From contig NZ_JAHSTV010000008.1 of the NCBI RefSeq assembly GCF_019145235.1, forward strand, positions 1-64,000: a stretch of DNA of 64,000 nt. The letters are read 5' to 3'. The notes under the pieces were generated by a model. It worked only from the letters and a program-made list of their open reading frames with translations, was not told where the DNA came from and did not search any database. The position numbers were made by a program, and so were the translations under genes. The DNA comes from Pseudomonas farris. GTDB taxonomy: Bacteria; Pseudomonadota; Gammaproteobacteria; Pseudomonadales; Pseudomonadaceae. This document shows positions 44,906 through 52,731 of this stretch, one piece after another. Within the stretch, counting starts at the first letter, position 1. Every line of letters starts with the position of its first letter.

Positions 44906-44941
44906 GAGGCCTGTTTACGCTTTTTCTGTTACACAGGCCTC
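44906..44941 (+). promoter_or_regulatory. Inverted repeat in the prkA-yeaH intercistronic gap
   Basis: GAGGCCTGT (44906-44914) and ACAGGCCTC (44933-44941) form a perfect 9-bp stem with an 18-nt loop in the 201-bp spacer. No U-run follows, so an mRNA-processing or partial-stop element is more likely than a full terminator. Confidence 0.45.
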
Positions 44942-45073
44942 TGGAGGTGTCCGAAATGCGGTAGCGAGGTTCAGGCAGCGTCAAAGCGCTTGGGGGAGCG
45001 TGTACACCCTCCGGCACTGGACTTATGCTGCGTTAACGCTCGCCCCTTTCAGGACAGCTTCTAAGGAGCAGTC

Positions 45074-46345
45074 ATGAGCTATGTGATCGACCGACGTCTC
45101 AATGGCAAGAACAAGAGCACGGTAAACCGCCAGCGGTTTCTGCGGCGCTACCGTGATCACATCAAAAAGGCTGTCGAAGAGGCGGTCAGCCGGCGCTCCA
45201 TTACCGATATGGAACACGGCGAGCAGATCAGCATTCCCGGCCGCGACATCGACGAGCCGGTGCTTCACCACGGTCGTGGCGGCAAGCAAACCATCGTGCA
45301 CCCCGGCAACAAGGAATTCATCAGCGGCGAGCACATCGCCCGCCCGCCCGGAGGTGGCGGCGGCAGAGGCCCCGGCAAGGCCGGTAACACGGGTGAAGGG
45401 ATGGACGAGTTCGTCTTCCAGATCACCCAGGAGGAATTCCTCGAGTTCATGTTCGAGGACCTTGAGCTGCCTAATCTGGTCAAACGCCACCTGACCGGCA
45501 CCGACACCTTCAAGACCGTACGCGCCGGCATCAGCAACGAGGGCAACCCGTCACGGATCAACATTATCCGCACGTTGCGTTCGGCCCATGCCCGACGCAT
45601 TGCCTTGTCCGGCAGCAGCCGGGCGAAATTGCGCGAAGTCAAAGAGGAACTGCTGCGACTTAAACGGGAAGAACCGGACAACTTCGGCGATATCCAGGAG
45701 CTCGAAGCAGAAATCGAGAAGCTCAGCGCGCGCATTCACCGAGTGCCATTTCTCGACACCTTCGACCTCAAGTACAACCTGCTCATCAAGCAGCCGAACC
45801 CCAGCTCCAAAGCAGTAATGTTCTGCCTGATGGACGTGTCTGGCTCCATGACCCAGGCGACCAAGGATATCGCCAAACGCTTCTTCATCCTGCTGTACCT
45901 GTTCCTCAAGCGGAACTACGACAAAATCGACGTCGTGTTCATCCGCCACCACACCAGCGCCCGTGAAGTTGATGAGGAGGAGTTTTTCTACTCCCGGGAA
46001 ACCGGCGGCACGATTGTCTCCAGTGCCCTGAAACTGATGCAGGAGATCATGGCCGAGCGTTATCCGAGCAACGAATGGAACATCTATGCCGCCCAGGCGT
46101 CCGACGGCGACAACTGGAACGACGATTCGCCGATCTGCCGCGACATCCTGATCAACCAGATCATGCCGTTCGTGCAGTACTACACTTATGTTGAGATTAC
46201 CCCGCGCGAACACCAGGCCCTGTGGTTCGAGTACGAACGCATCGCCGAAGCCTTCTCTGACACTTTTGCCCAGCAGCAACTGGTCTCGGCCGGGGATATC
46301 TATCCGGTCTTCCGTGAACTCTTCCAGCGCAGGTTAGTGACATGA
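45074..46345 (+). CDS. yeaH: YeaH/DUF444 family VWA-domain protein
   Basis: Partner of PrkA with unknown biochemical role. The 423-residue protein has a basic N terminus with a Gly-rich linker (PPGGGGGRGPGKAG), a helical middle and a C-terminal von Willebrand A-type domain with the MIDAS motif DVSGSM (about 253-258). It overlaps spoVR by 4 bp and follows prkA after a 201-bp spacer with an inverted repeat. A start at MSYVIDRR has AAGGAG just upstream. Confidence 0.93.
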   Translation: MSYVIDRRLNGKNKSTVNRQRFLRRYRDHIKKAVEEAVSRRSITDMEHGEQISIPGRDIDEPVLHHGRGGKQTIVHPGNKEFISGEHIARPPGGGGGRGPGKAGNTGEGMDEFVFQITQEEFLEFMFEDLELPNLVKRHLTGTDTFKTVRAGISNEGNPSRINIIRTLRSAHARRIALSGSSRAKLREVKEELLRLKREEPDNFGDIQELEAEIEKLSARIHRVPFLDTFDLKYNLLIKQPNPSSKAVMFCLMDVSGSMTQATKDIAKRFFILLYLFLKRNYDKIDVVFIRHHTSAREVDEEEFFYSRETGGTIVSSALKLMQEIMAERYPSNEWNIYAAQASDGDNWNDDSPICRDILINQIMPFVQYYTYVEITPREHQALWFEYERIAEAFSDTFAQQQLVSAGDIYPVFRELFQRRLVT

Positions 46346-47904
46346 CCGCCAAAGAGCAGAAGCGCCAACCCATTTCCACCGGCTCCGAATGGACATTCGA
46401 GCTGATCCAGGCCTACGACCGCGAAATCAGTCGTCTCGCGGCCCGCTACGCGCTGGATACGTACCCCAACCAGATCGAAGTGATCACCGCCGAGCAGATG
46501 ATGGACGCCTATGCCTCTGTCGGCATGCCCCTGGGTTATCACCATTGGTCCTATGGCAAACACTTCCTCAGCACCGAAAAATCCTACAGCCGCGGCCAGA
46601 TGGGCCTGGCCTACGAGATTGTGATCAACTCGGACCCCTGCATTGCCTATCTGATGGAAGAAAACACCATCTGCATGCAGGCGCTGGTGGTGGCTCACGC
46701 GTGCTATGGCCATAACAGTTTCTTCAAAGGCAACTACCTGTTCCGCACCTGGACCGACGCCAGTTCGATCATCGATTACCTGGTGTTCGCCAAGCAGTAC
46801 ATCATGCAGTGCGAAGAACGCCACGGCATCGACGCGGTAGAAGACTTGCTCGATTCCTGCCATGCGCTGATGAATTACGGCGTCGACCGTTACAAACGCC
46901 CTTATCCGATTTCCGCCGAAGAAGAACGCCGTCGGCAGAAGGATCGGGAAGAGCATTTGCAGAAGCAGATCAACGATTTGTGGCGGACAATTCCAAAAGG
47001 CGCAGACAAATACAGCGACAAGGACAACGCACGCTTCCCCGCCGAACCTCAGGAAAACATCCTGTATTTCATCGAAAAACATGCCCCGCTGCTGGAGCCC
47101 TGGCAGCGCGAAATCGTGCGGATTGTGCGCAAGATCGCCCAGTATTTTTATCCGCAGCGCCAGACCCAGGTAATGAACGAAGGCTGGGCCACGTTCTGGC
47201 ACTACACCTTGATGAACGACTTGTATGACGAAGGCCTGGTCACCGATGGCTTCATGATGGAATTCCTGACTTCACATACCAGCGTGGTCTTTCAGCCCGG
47301 CTTCGACAGCCCCTACTACAATGGCATCAACCCCTACACCCTGGGTTTTGCCATGTATCGCGATATCCGCCGGATATGCGAACAGCCCACTGAGGAAGAC
47401 TACCGTTGGTTCCCGGAAATCGCCGGTACCGACTGGCTGTCCAGCATCAAATTCGCCATGAGCAGCTTCAAGGACGAGAGTTTCATCCTGCAGTACCTGT
47501 CACCCAAGGTGATCCGCGACCTCAAGCTGTTCAGCATCCTCGATGACGATCAGAAGGACGATCTGCTGGTTCCGGCGATACACGACGAAGACGGCTATCG
47601 AACCATTCGTGAAACCCTGGCGGCGCAATACAACCTGGGCAATCGCGAACCCAACATCCAGATCTACAGCATTGACCGGCGTGGCGACCGTTCCCTGACC
47701 TTGCGTCACCAGCAACACGACCGCAAACCGCTGGGCGATTCCACTGATGAAGTACTCAAGCACCTGCACCGCCTCTGGGGCTTCGACATTCACCTGGAAA
47801 CCCTGCAAGGGGATCAGGTGATGAAAACCCACCATGTTCCGCCCAGAAGCGAGCATGGCGAGGGTGATTACGGCCGGCTGGACTTGGCAGTCATTCATCT
47901 TTGA
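46342..47904 (+). CDS. SpoVR family protein
   Basis: Member of the SpoVR/YcgB family, named from a Bacillus sporulation mutant; the molecular function is not established. The 520-residue length is typical. Recognisable family segments include HHWSYGKHFLSTEKSY, HACYGHNSFFKGNYLF and NEGWATFWHYTLMNDLYDEG. It overlaps yeaH by 4 bp as third gene of the module. Confidence 0.93.
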   Translation: MTAKEQKRQPISTGSEWTFELIQAYDREISRLAARYALDTYPNQIEVITAEQMMDAYASVGMPLGYHHWSYGKHFLSTEKSYSRGQMGLAYEIVINSDPCIAYLMEENTICMQALVVAHACYGHNSFFKGNYLFRTWTDASSIIDYLVFAKQYIMQCEERHGIDAVEDLLDSCHALMNYGVDRYKRPYPISAEEERRRQKDREEHLQKQINDLWRTIPKGADKYSDKDNARFPAEPQENILYFIEKHAPLLEPWQREIVRIVRKIAQYFYPQRQTQVMNEGWATFWHYTLMNDLYDEGLVTDGFMMEFLTSHTSVVFQPGFDSPYYNGINPYTLGFAMYRDIRRICEQPTEEDYRWFPEIAGTDWLSSIKFAMSSFKDESFILQYLSPKVIRDLKLFSILDDDQKDDLLVPAIHDEDGYRTIRETLAAQYNLGNREPNIQIYSIDRRGDRSLTLRHQQHDRKPLGDSTDEVLKHLHRLWGFDIHLETLQGDQVMKTHHVPPRSEHGEGDYGRLDLAVIHL

Positions 47905-47968
47905 TCCTCTTTTCTGCCTCCGGAAGTTCGACGCAAAGGTTATTCTGTCGGGCTAACGGAGGTTTTTT

Positions 47969-49198
47969 ATGCAGATTTATAAAGTCGGCGGTGCGGTACG
48001 CGATCGCCTGCTGGGCAAGCCTGTCACCGATATCGACTGGGTCGTTGTAGGCGCCACCACCGAAGAAATGCTCGCCAAGGGCTTTCGTCCGGTGGGCGCG
48101 GACTTCCCGGTGTTTCTTCACCCCAAAAGCGGTGAGGAATACGCCCTCGCCCGCACCGAACGCAAAAACGGGCGCGGCTACGGCGGCTTCATCTTTCACA
48201 CCAGCCCCGACGTCACCCTCGAAGAAGATCTGATTCGTCGCGACCTGACGATCAACGCCATGGCCGAAGACGACCAGCAGAACCTGTCCGACCCCTACCA
48301 TGGCCAGCAGGATCTAGAGGCACGTCTGCTTCGTCACGTTTCCCCCGCGTTCGCCGAAGATCCACTCCGTGTTTTGCGCGTTGCCCGCTTTGCCGCGCGT
48401 TATGCGGAACTGGGCTTTACCGTCGCCCCCGAGACATTGGAGCTGATGCGTCAACTCAGCGAATCAGGTGAATTGGAGGCATTGACTCCCGAACGCAGCT
48501 GGAAAGAAATCGCCCGCGCGCTGATGGAAGACCAGCCTCAGGTATTCATCGAGGTGCTGCGCGAGTGCGGCGCGCTCAAGGTACTGATGCCGGAAGTCGA
48601 CGCGCTGTTCGGTGTACCGCAACCCGAAGCCCATCACCCGGAAATCGACACGGGCGTGCATACCCTGAGCGTGCTGGAGCAAGCGGCACTGCATAAACAA
48701 CCGCTGACCGTACGCTGGGCCTGCTTGCTGCATGACCTGGGCAAAGGATTGACGCCCGAGGAAGAATGGCCCCGCCACATCGCCCACGAGCACAAAGGCC
48801 TGAAGCTGATCAAAGCGGTCAATGAGCGCTTCAAGGCACCGAAGGACTGTCAGGAACTGGCGCTACTGGTGGGCAAGTATCACACCCATGGCCATCGTGC
48901 GCTGGAGCTGAAACCGTCGACCTTGCTGGAGTTGTTGCAGAGTTTCGACGTCTATCGTCGACCTCAGCGCTTTGAGGAGTTTATCGCAGCGTGTGAAATG
49001 GACGCTCGGGGGCGTAAAGGCCTGGAGCAGAGAAGTTATCCACAGGCGGAATATTTACGTGGCGCGGCAACCGCAGCGCGAAGTGTTGCCGTTCAGCCGT
49101 TGCTGGAGAAGGGATTCAAGGGACCGGAGTTGGGCGAGGCGATCAAGCGCGAGCGGCTCAAGGCGCTGAAGGCTTATAAAGCGGCGGCGTCTGTTTGA
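47969..49198 (+). CDS. cca: Multifunctional CCA-adding tRNA nucleotidyltransferase
   Basis: Adds or repairs the CCA end of tRNAs. The 409-residue protein has the nucleotidyltransferase motif VGGAVRDRLLG with catalytic Asp21/Asp23 (DIDW), the RRDLTINAMA motif, and a C-terminal HD domain (HDLGKG, near 255-260) giving phosphatase/phosphodiesterase activity. GGAGG 7 bp before the ATG is a strong ribosome binding site. A REP pair follows directly. Confidence 0.96.
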   Translation: MQIYKVGGAVRDRLLGKPVTDIDWVVVGATTEEMLAKGFRPVGADFPVFLHPKSGEEYALARTERKNGRGYGGFIFHTSPDVTLEEDLIRRDLTINAMAEDDQQNLSDPYHGQQDLEARLLRHVSPAFAEDPLRVLRVARFAARYAELGFTVAPETLELMRQLSESGELEALTPERSWKEIARALMEDQPQVFIEVLRECGALKVLMPEVDALFGVPQPEAHHPEIDTGVHTLSVLEQAALHKQPLTVRWACLLHDLGKGLTPEEEWPRHIAHEHKGLKLIKAVNERFKAPKDCQELALLVGKYHTHGHRALELKPSTLLELLQSFDVYRRPQRFEEFIAACEMDARGRKGLEQRSYPQAEYLRGAATAARSVAVQPLLEKGFKGPELGEAIKRERLKALKAYKAAASV

Positions 49199-49202
49199 AA
49201 AG

Positions 49203-49269
49203 CTTCGCGAGCAGGCTCGCTCCCACAGGGTTAGCGTTAACCTGTGGGAGCGAGCCTGCTCGCGATGGC
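49203..49269. repeat. REP-type inverted repeat pair (GAGCCTGCTC variant)
   Basis: CTTCGCGAGCAGGCTCGCTC and its inverse lie between the convergent cca and folK genes. Same core variant as the copy near trpE. Confidence 0.88.
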
Positions 49270-49279
49270 GTCATCCGCC

Positions 49280-49798
49280 TCACAACAAATTCAAAGGGGT
49301 CAGCTGTTGGCCGCGCCATTCAAACGCCACTGGCGCCAGCACCTGATCGATCTGCGCTTCATCCCACAAAGTCGCAAAGCTTTTGCCTACGCCCGGATGC
49401 ACACGGTCCGGCGCAATCAGCGACAACGGCCACAGCACGAAGGCATTTTTCAGAATCTCTGCCCGCGGCAAGATCAAACCATCGAAGTTGCCCACCAGGT
49501 CGCCGAACAGCAGCACGTCGATATCCAGCGGCAAGCCCTTGCGGTCCGGCGCGTAACGGCCGTTATCCGCTTCGATGAATTTCAACCGTCGATCCAGCTC
49601 CATCAGCGGCAGATCGGTGAAAGCCGAAACCACAAAATTGAAAAACGGCCCGCTCTTGATCCCCACCGGCTGGCTTTCGAATACCGCCGAGCAGCGCATA
49701 TCCACCAGGAAACCCGCCAGGGCGTCCAGGCCAGCCTGCAAATGGGCTTCGCGCTCGATATTGCTACCGAGCCCGAGGTACACCTGAGTCAGCGACAT
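49280..49798 (-). CDS. folK: 2-amino-4-hydroxy-6-hydroxymethyldihydropteridine pyrophosphokinase
   Basis: Folate pathway enzyme transferring pyrophosphate to hydroxymethyl-dihydropterin. The 172-residue protein has VYLGLGSNIERE (7-18), the RFAPDRKGLPLDIDVLLFGD-like block with the Mg-binding aspartates (DIDVLLFG) and PRAEILKNAFVLWPL. It overlaps the folB end by 10 bp in a folB-folK pair. Pseudomonads often carry a second folK near panB; this one is paired with folB. Confidence 0.93.
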   Translation of the reverse strand: MSLTQVYLGLGSNIEREAHLQAGLDALAGFLVDMRCSAVFESQPVGIKSGPFFNFVVSAFTDLPLMELDRRLKFIEADNGRYAPDRKGLPLDIDVLLFGDLVGNFDGLILPRAEILKNAFVLWPLSLIAPDRVHPGVGKSFATLWDEAQIDQVLAPVAFEWRGQQLTPLNLL

Positions 49799-50142
49799 CC
49801 GCGCTCGATCTCCACGCCCACACCCGTGGCCGCCGGGACGGCACCTGGCTTGGTCAGCTTGAGGTGCATCCAGGTGATCTTGAATTCGCTCATCAGCACT
49901 TGCGCCAGACGCTCGGCAAAGGTCTCGACCAGCTGGAACTGCGCCTGTTCGGCGAACGCCTGAATGCGCGACGAAACGCTCGCGTAGTCGAGCGCCAGGG
50001 TCAGGTCATCACCGGCGGCGGCCGGACGATTGTCCCAGGCGAAGCTCAGATCAAGTCGAAGACACTGTCGGATGCCTCGTTCCCAGTCGTAGGCACCAAT
50101 CACGGTGTCGACTTCCAGGCCCTCGATAAACACTCTGTCCAA
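49789..50142 (-). CDS. folB: Dihydroneopterin aldolase
   Basis: Makes hydroxymethyl-dihydropterin from dihydroneopterin, the substrate of FolK. The 117-residue protein has VFIEGLEVDTVIGAYDWER with the substrate glutamate and the catalytic lysine in LKLTKPGAVPAA. A TTG start giving MDRVFIEG is chosen: it matches the family and has GGAG 8 bp upstream, whereas an earlier alternative start adds eight unrelated residues. It is divergent from plsY. Confidence 0.9.
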   Translation of the reverse strand: MDRVFIEGLEVDTVIGAYDWERGIRQCLRLDLSFAWDNRPAAAGDDLTLALDYASVSSRIQAFAEQAQFQLVETFAERLAQVLMSEFKITWMHLKLTKPGAVPAATGVGVEIERGCR

Positions 50143-50216
50143 GCACTTCTCTCCACTGCACGACAAGGGCGCAATGCGCCGTTAGAATCAGGGCGTCCTC
50201 GCCCGGAATAGTTAGC

Positions 50217-50786
50217 ATGTTTTGGTTACTGGCGATCCTCGCCTACCTGCTCGGCTCTCTGTCCTTCGCCATTTTGCTCAGCCGCCTGACCGGTAACCCC
50301 GATCCGCGAATGAGTGGCTCGGGCAATGCCGGTGCCACCAATATGTTGCGTCTGGCCGGCAAGAAACTCGCCATCCTGACCTTGCTCGGCGACCTGAACA
50401 AAGGCCTGCTGCCCGTATTGATCGCGGGTGCTATAGGCCTTTCACTGCAAGAACAGGCCTGGATCGGCGTCTGCGCCGTTATCGGCCACCTGTTTCCGCT
50501 GTACTTCCGCTTTCGCGGTGGCAAGGGTGTCGCCACCGCCGCTGGCATGCTGCTGGGGCTCTACCCGCCTGCCGCGCTGCTGGCGGTCTGCGCCTGGTCG
50601 CTGACGTTCTACCTGACCCGCACCAGCTCACTCGCAGCCCTGATTGCCACACCGCTGACCCTGCCGTTGCTTGCCTGGCAAGAACCGGCGGCACTGCTAC
50701 CCATGAGCGCACTCACGGGCCTGATCGTCTGGCGTCATCGCGGCAATCTACGCGACCTGTTTGCCGGGCGCGAACGGCATTTTTAA
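50217..50786 (+). CDS. plsY: Glycerol-3-phosphate acyltransferase PlsY
   Basis: Inner-membrane enzyme that acylates glycerol-3-phosphate from acyl-phosphate, the first step of phospholipid synthesis. The 189-residue protein has five hydrophobic segments and the conserved loops SGNAGATNMLR and FRFRGGKGVATAAG. It is divergent from folB and convergent with tsaD (23-bp gap). Confidence 0.95.
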   Translation: MFWLLAILAYLLGSLSFAILLSRLTGNPDPRMSGSGNAGATNMLRLAGKKLAILTLLGDLNKGLLPVLIAGAIGLSLQEQAWIGVCAVIGHLFPLYFRFRGGKGVATAAGMLLGLYPPAALLAVCAWSLTFYLTRTSSLAALIATPLTLPLLAWQEPAALLPMSALTGLIVWRHRGNLRDLFAGRERHF

Positions 50787-50809
50787 ATACCGCACGTGAG
50801 CACCCCTCA

Positions 50810-51835
50810 TCACAGCGCCGACAGTTGCTCCATCGGCCAGCGCGCCTGCACGCTGATTGCCAGGCTTTCATGCTGGCCGGCCTGCAAGCGCTGGCAGCCG
50901 GCAAACGCAATCATCGCGCCATTATCGGTGCAGAACTCCGGACGGGCATAAAATACATCGCCCTTCATGTCGCCGAGCATTTTCTCCAGTGAAGCCCGCA
51001 GCGCTTTATTGGCGCTGACACCCCCTGCGATCACCAGACGCTTGAGACCCGCCTGTTTGAGGGCACGCTTGCACTTGATGGTCAAAGTCTCCACCACGGC
51101 CTGCTGGAACGCCAGCGAGATGTCGCAACGGGCTTGTTCGCTGTCGTCCCCGGCGCTGACGCTCTGCTGCCAGGTGTTCAGCGCAAAGGTTTTCAGCCCG
51201 CTGAAGCTGAAAGCCAAGCCTGGACGATCACACATTGGGCGCGGAAAAGTGAAACGCCCCGCAACGCCCTGCTCCGCCAGACGCGCGATCTCCGGACCGC
51301 CCGGATAATTCAGGCCCATCATCTTCGCGGTTTTATCGAATGCTTCGCCGGCAGCATCGTCGAGAGTCTCGCCCAAGAGCGTGTACTGACCGATCCCGTC
51401 GACCTGAACCAGCTGCGTATGACCACCCGACACCAACAAAGCGACGAACGGGAACTCCGGAGGTTGCGACTCCAGCATCGGCGCCAGCAAGTGACCTTCC
51501 ATGTGGTGCACACCCAAGGCCGGAATGCCCCAGGCAAAAGCCAGCGCCTGGGCGCACGAAGCCCCCACCAGCAAGGCTCCGACCAAGCCAGGACCCGCGG
51601 TATAAGCGATGGCGTCGATCTCGGTCGGCACACAGCCGGCCTCGGCCAAGACCTGACGAATCAACGGCAGCATGCGTTTGACGTGATCACGCGACGCCAG
51701 CTCCGGCACCACGCCGCCATAGGCACGATGCAGATCGATCTGACTGAACAACGCGTCGGCCAACAACCCGCGTTCACTGTCGTAAAGTGCGACACCGGTT
51801 TCGTCGCAAGAGGTTTCTAATCCCAGTACTAGCAT
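50810..51835 (-). CDS. tsaD: tRNA N6-threonylcarbamoyladenosine transferase TsaD
   Basis: Transfers threonylcarbamoyl to A37 of ANN-decoding tRNAs with TsaB/TsaE. The 341-residue ASKHA-fold protein has ETSCDETG (7-14), the iron-binding His111/His115 in HHMEGH and GGVSANKALR. It is divergent from rpsU. The neighbouring tRNA-Ile2 at 60.5 kb is among the tRNA class this modification serves. Confidence 0.96.
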   Translation of the reverse strand: MLVLGLETSCDETGVALYDSERGLLADALFSQIDLHRAYGGVVPELASRDHVKRMLPLIRQVLAEAGCVPTEIDAIAYTAGPGLVGALLVGASCAQALAFAWGIPALGVHHMEGHLLAPMLESQPPEFPFVALLVSGGHTQLVQVDGIGQYTLLGETLDDAAGEAFDKTAKMMGLNYPGGPEIARLAEQGVAGRFTFPRPMCDRPGLAFSFSGLKTFALNTWQQSVSAGDDSEQARCDISLAFQQAVVETLTIKCKRALKQAGLKRLVIAGGVSANKALRASLEKMLGDMKGDVFYARPEFCTDNGAMIAFAGCQRLQAGQHESLAISVQARWPMEQLSAL

Positions 51836-51922
51836 GGGTTTGCGCCTTGTAGAGGCTGAATTCGAAGGCGCGCATAATAGTCTTCGCGTGATGCCCCGAC
51901 CAGCGGTTTTCGATCAGAGGCT

Positions 51923-51951
51923 TTGCATTCCGAGCGATGAGGGGTTAACAT
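51923..51951 (+). promoter_or_regulatory. Predicted sigma-70 promoter for rpsU
   Basis: TTGCAT (51923-51928) and TAACAT (51946-51951) with exact 17-bp spacing lie about 85 bp before rpsU, in the divergent gap with tsaD. Confidence 0.6.
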
Positions 51952-52034
51952 CCGCAACCCTTAAAAACCGACGTCTTCAAGTGCTCTTTTGCCGCGAGGA
52001 TGTTGACCCCGGTAATGAATGAAGGTAGCTCTGG

Positions 52035-52250
52035 ATGCCAGCCGTCAAAGTAAAAGAGAACGAACCCTTCGACGTAGCTCTGCGTCGTTTCAAGCGCTCC
52101 TGCGAAAAAGCCGGTGTACTGGCTGAAGTTCGTAGCCGCGAATTTTACGAGAAGCCAACTTCTGAGCGTAAGCGTAAAGCAGCAGCCGCTGTTAAGCGTC
52201 ACGCCAAGAAAGTTCAGCGCGAACAGCGCCGCGCCGTTCGTCTGTACTAA
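52035..52250 (+). CDS. rpsU: 30S ribosomal protein S21
   Basis: Small-subunit protein involved in initiation. The 71-residue basic protein matches S21: [21 protein letters not shown] start and [13 protein letters not shown] end. It is first in the macromolecular synthesis cluster rpsU-dnaG-rpoD. A GC hairpin GCCCGGC-CCTCA-GCCGGGC lies at 52279-52297 after it, without a T-run, so read-through to dnaG is plausible. Confidence 0.97.
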
Positions 52251-52731
52251 TACACAGACGATCGTAGCAAGCTTCTGCCAAGCCCGGCCCTCAGCCGGGC
52301 TAATGGCATTTGCGGAAAACGCTTGATGCTTCACCGTCGAAGCCGCAGACGCGACCGAGACAAATCTGCTTCACAGCGTCAGACCTGGCTCTTTTGCCAG
52401 CGGTGCACGTCTTTTCTGACGAGCCTTCCAAGGCTACTGACGAGCACACCCACTGATTCCTCTCACGACGATCAGCCCAAGGCACCTTCTTGCGTGCCCG
52501 CTTATGAGCTATCCGAGGCCAACGACTGTCCGTCGCCGGATTCAGCGAAACACTTTCAAATAGTCGAATACTGATTGGTACTAACGTCAGTGGATTTTCG
52601 GCAGATACACTTCCCGACAGCGATACGCAGACGACACCGGTCGAGCCGCACACCCTGCGCGCCTCAAACAACGACCCGCGTTCGGCCGCCCTTCGTTTTG
52701 GGTCCATTTCAGCGCAGATGACGAGAACGCC
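52251..52731. other. 481-bp gap between rpsU and dnaG without a supported gene
   Basis: Holds the GC hairpin after rpsU at 52279-52297. Two open frames (83 residues on plus, 135 on minus) lack start signals, known motifs and coding character, and I do not accept them. Many pseudomonads have a yqeY-like gene here; I see no recognisable piece of it. Confidence 0.6.

Noticed and set aside
52300..52707. 135-residue frame on the minus strand between rpsU and dnaG
   Set aside because: No ribosome site, irregular composition with scattered Cys and Trp, no recognised motif.
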